Source: Sporomusa acidovorans (GTDB lineage Bacteria; Bacillota; Negativicutes; Sporomusales; Sporomusaceae). Taken from it: 64,000 bases of DNA. Position 1 is the stretch's first letter; every line of letters begins with the position of its first letter. The DNA is taken from positions 41,533 to 105,532 of the forward strand of contig NZ_FNAM01000018.1 of NCBI RefSeq assembly GCF_900101845.1, in the 5' to 3' direction. A program made the position numbers and the translations under genes. Below are positions 63,133 to 64,000 of this stretch, piece after piece. Below the pieces are notes generated by a model, which made no database searches, was not told the origin of the DNA, and saw only the letters and a list, made by a program, of their open reading frames with translations.

Positions 63133-63177
63133 AAGCCAGCAACACCCATGTAACTATTACATCAGTGTCACTGGCTT
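63133..63177 (-). repeat. Intercistronic hairpin between glnK and amtB
   Basis: AAGCCAG-TGACAC..TGTAA pairs with TTACA..GTGTTG-CTGGCTT in a stem of about 19 bp with small bulges. There is no T-run, so it probably adjusts the glnK/amtB ratio. Confidence 0.55.
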
Positions 63178-63268
63178 CTTCGCCATGATTTTAGTATGAA
63201 ATTCAGTTATATTATAGCATAGTATCCTAATTCCGCAATACATTTTACCTACTATTTTTCTTTATGTA

Positions 63269-63607
63269 CTATAAAGCCGCTATTCCAGACTCATCTGTGC
63301 GTATTCGATATACATTTTCTACAGGATAAATAAAGATTTTGCCGTCGCCAATCTTGCCGGAATATGCCTGCTCCTTAATAACCGTAACAACGTCCTGCAC
63401 CATGCCGGCCGGTATGACAATTTCTATTTTTACCTTTGGCAATAAATTAATCTTGTATTCTTGTCCACGGTATACGCTTGTGTGCCCCTTTTGTAACCCG
63501 CAGCCAAACACTTCGGACACCGTCATCCCCTTGACACCGATCTGAACCAAAGCCTCCTTCACCGCATTCAGCCTGTCCGGACGAATGATTGCGTCAATTT
63601 TCCTCAA
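63269..63607 (-). CDS. glnK: Nitrogen regulatory PII protein GlnK
   Basis: 112 residues. TTG 63607 follows GGGAGGGG and matches the usual PII start (RKIDAIIRPDRLNAVKEAL). The T-loop GHTSVYRGQEYKINLLPKVKIEI keeps the tyrosine that can be uridylylated. It blocks AmtB when nitrogen is plentiful. First gene of the operon. Confidence 0.93.
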   Translation of the reverse strand: MRKIDAIIRPDRLNAVKEALVQIGVKGMTVSEVFGCGLQKGHTSVYRGQEYKINLLPKVKIEIVIPAGMVQDVVTVIKEQAYSGKIGDGKIFIYPVENVYRIRTDESGIAAL

Positions 63608-63677
63608 CCAAATTCCCCTCCCTGACTTTTCATCAAAACTTAAGAAAATCCGTCTGTTAAACACATAATAACGTCCT

Positions 63678-63702
63678 GAGTCAGGGGACGGTTCCTTGAC
63701 TC
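63678..63702 (-). repeat. REP-like palindrome next to the transposase gene
   Basis: GAGTCA and TGACTC flank AGGAACCGTCCCC on the minus strand, directly at the transposase stop codon. Such palindromes accompany RAYT transposases in Firmicutes. Confidence 0.6.
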
Positions 63703-64000
63703 ATTGGACTCTTTGAACTATATTTCTACCAATACCCAATATTTCCGCTATTTGACGCACAGATAAGCTTGACTTGTTTTTTAATTTCACTATTAAGTCA
63801 TTTCGTATTCTTATATTTGCTACATTCGTTATTTCTTCCAAAGATACATTATGTGTTCGTAATTGCTCGATGATATACTCTTTTGCCTCTTGCTCATTTT
63901 GTATTGTCTTATTTACTTTTTCTTCTTCCTTGTATTCAATAAAACTATCCTGGTTTTCCTGCCGTGAAAACTCTTTGAATAACTCCACTGCTTTTTCTCG
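63701..64000 (-). CDS. C-terminal part of a RAYT-type (REP-associated) Y1 transposase (5' end outside window)
   Basis: The frame is open to the window edge (REKAVELFKEFSRQ onward). The visible part is the C-terminal extension of REP-associated tyrosine transposases in Clostridia and Negativicutes: VSLEEITNVANIRIRNDLIV and a helix-turn-helix LSVRQIAEILGIGRNIVQRV. The catalytic HUH domain would lie beyond the edge. Confidence 0.72.
   Translation of the reverse strand, partial: REKAVELFKEFSRQENQDSFIEYKEEEKVNKTIQNEQEAKEYIIEQLRTHNVSLEEITNVANIRIRNDLIVKLKNKSSLSVRQIAEILGIGRNIVQRVQ

Noticed and set aside
1..64000. CRISPR arrays or prophage modules
   Set aside because: No regularly spaced short repeats and no integrase, capsid, portal or terminase genes were found in the window.

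Overview
The window looks like part of the chromosome of a diderm, anaerobic Firmicute of the Negativicutes, most likely a Sporomusa-like member of the Sporomusaceae. This is inferred from Firmicute-type ribosome binding sites (AGGAGG), an RND pump with its periplasmic adaptor (which implies an outer membrane), a bacterial-type split pyrrolysine system and an ethanolamine microcompartment. No 16S gene or other definitive marker is present.

Layout. (1) 1-9907, minus strand: an ethanolamine-utilisation microcompartment (BMC) operon. It holds a DMT-family permease, a small winged-helix protein, eutM, eutL, an acylating aldehyde dehydrogenase, eutQ, eutB, eutC, eutA, a second BMC-H shell gene and an EutT-PduL fusion cut by the window edge. 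(2) 10368-20286: a PAS/sigma-54 activator gene followed by a complete pyrrolysine locus: tRNA-Pyl, pylSc, a choline-kinase-like gene, the corrinoid protein gene mttC, mttB with an in-frame UAG, and pylB-pylC-pylD-pylSn. (3) 20545-30928: gluQ, uraA, then a xanthine-dehydrogenase-type molybdenum hydroxylase cluster with yqeB, yqeC, mocA and a purine permease. (4) 31281-38897: a GntR-controlled carbohydrate or organosulfonate-like cluster (MFS transporter, MDR dehydrogenase, epimerase remnant, class II aldolase, PFK, HIBADH-family reductase, TSUP exporter). (5) 39221-53685: ABC-F protein, orphan amino-acid binding lipoprotein, polar amino acid ABC transporter, a MarR/nitroreductase pair, a cyclophilin lipoprotein and a MarR-RND pump operon. 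(6) 54011-64000: a secreted repeat protein, two small ORFs downstream of a c-di-GMP riboswitch, an XRE regulator, an ArnT-like glycosyltransferase, a DHA2 efflux pump, glnK-amtB, and the end of a RAYT-type transposase.

The most notable point is that regions 1 and 2 appear to form one regulon. Four -24/-12 (sigma-54) promoters lie ahead of the BMC operon, the tRNA-Pyl/pylSc operon, mttB and pylB. A roughly 33-bp element centred on a TGACTT-N3-AAGTCA palindrome occurs upstream of the BMC promoter and again between the divergent pylT and mttB promoters. The activator gene sits between the two regions. This suggests that pyrrolysine-dependent demethylation and ethanolamine breakdown are switched on together. 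One possible reason is stepwise use of N-methylated ethanolamines (choline, dimethylethanolamine): MttB/MttC would remove methyl groups and EutBC in the compartment would cleave the ethanolamine left over. That pathway is inference.

A second item worth attention is a GEMM-I c-di-GMP riboswitch with its own terminator at 55866-56003, placed in front of a 51-codon membrane microprotein gene with a strong ribosome binding site.
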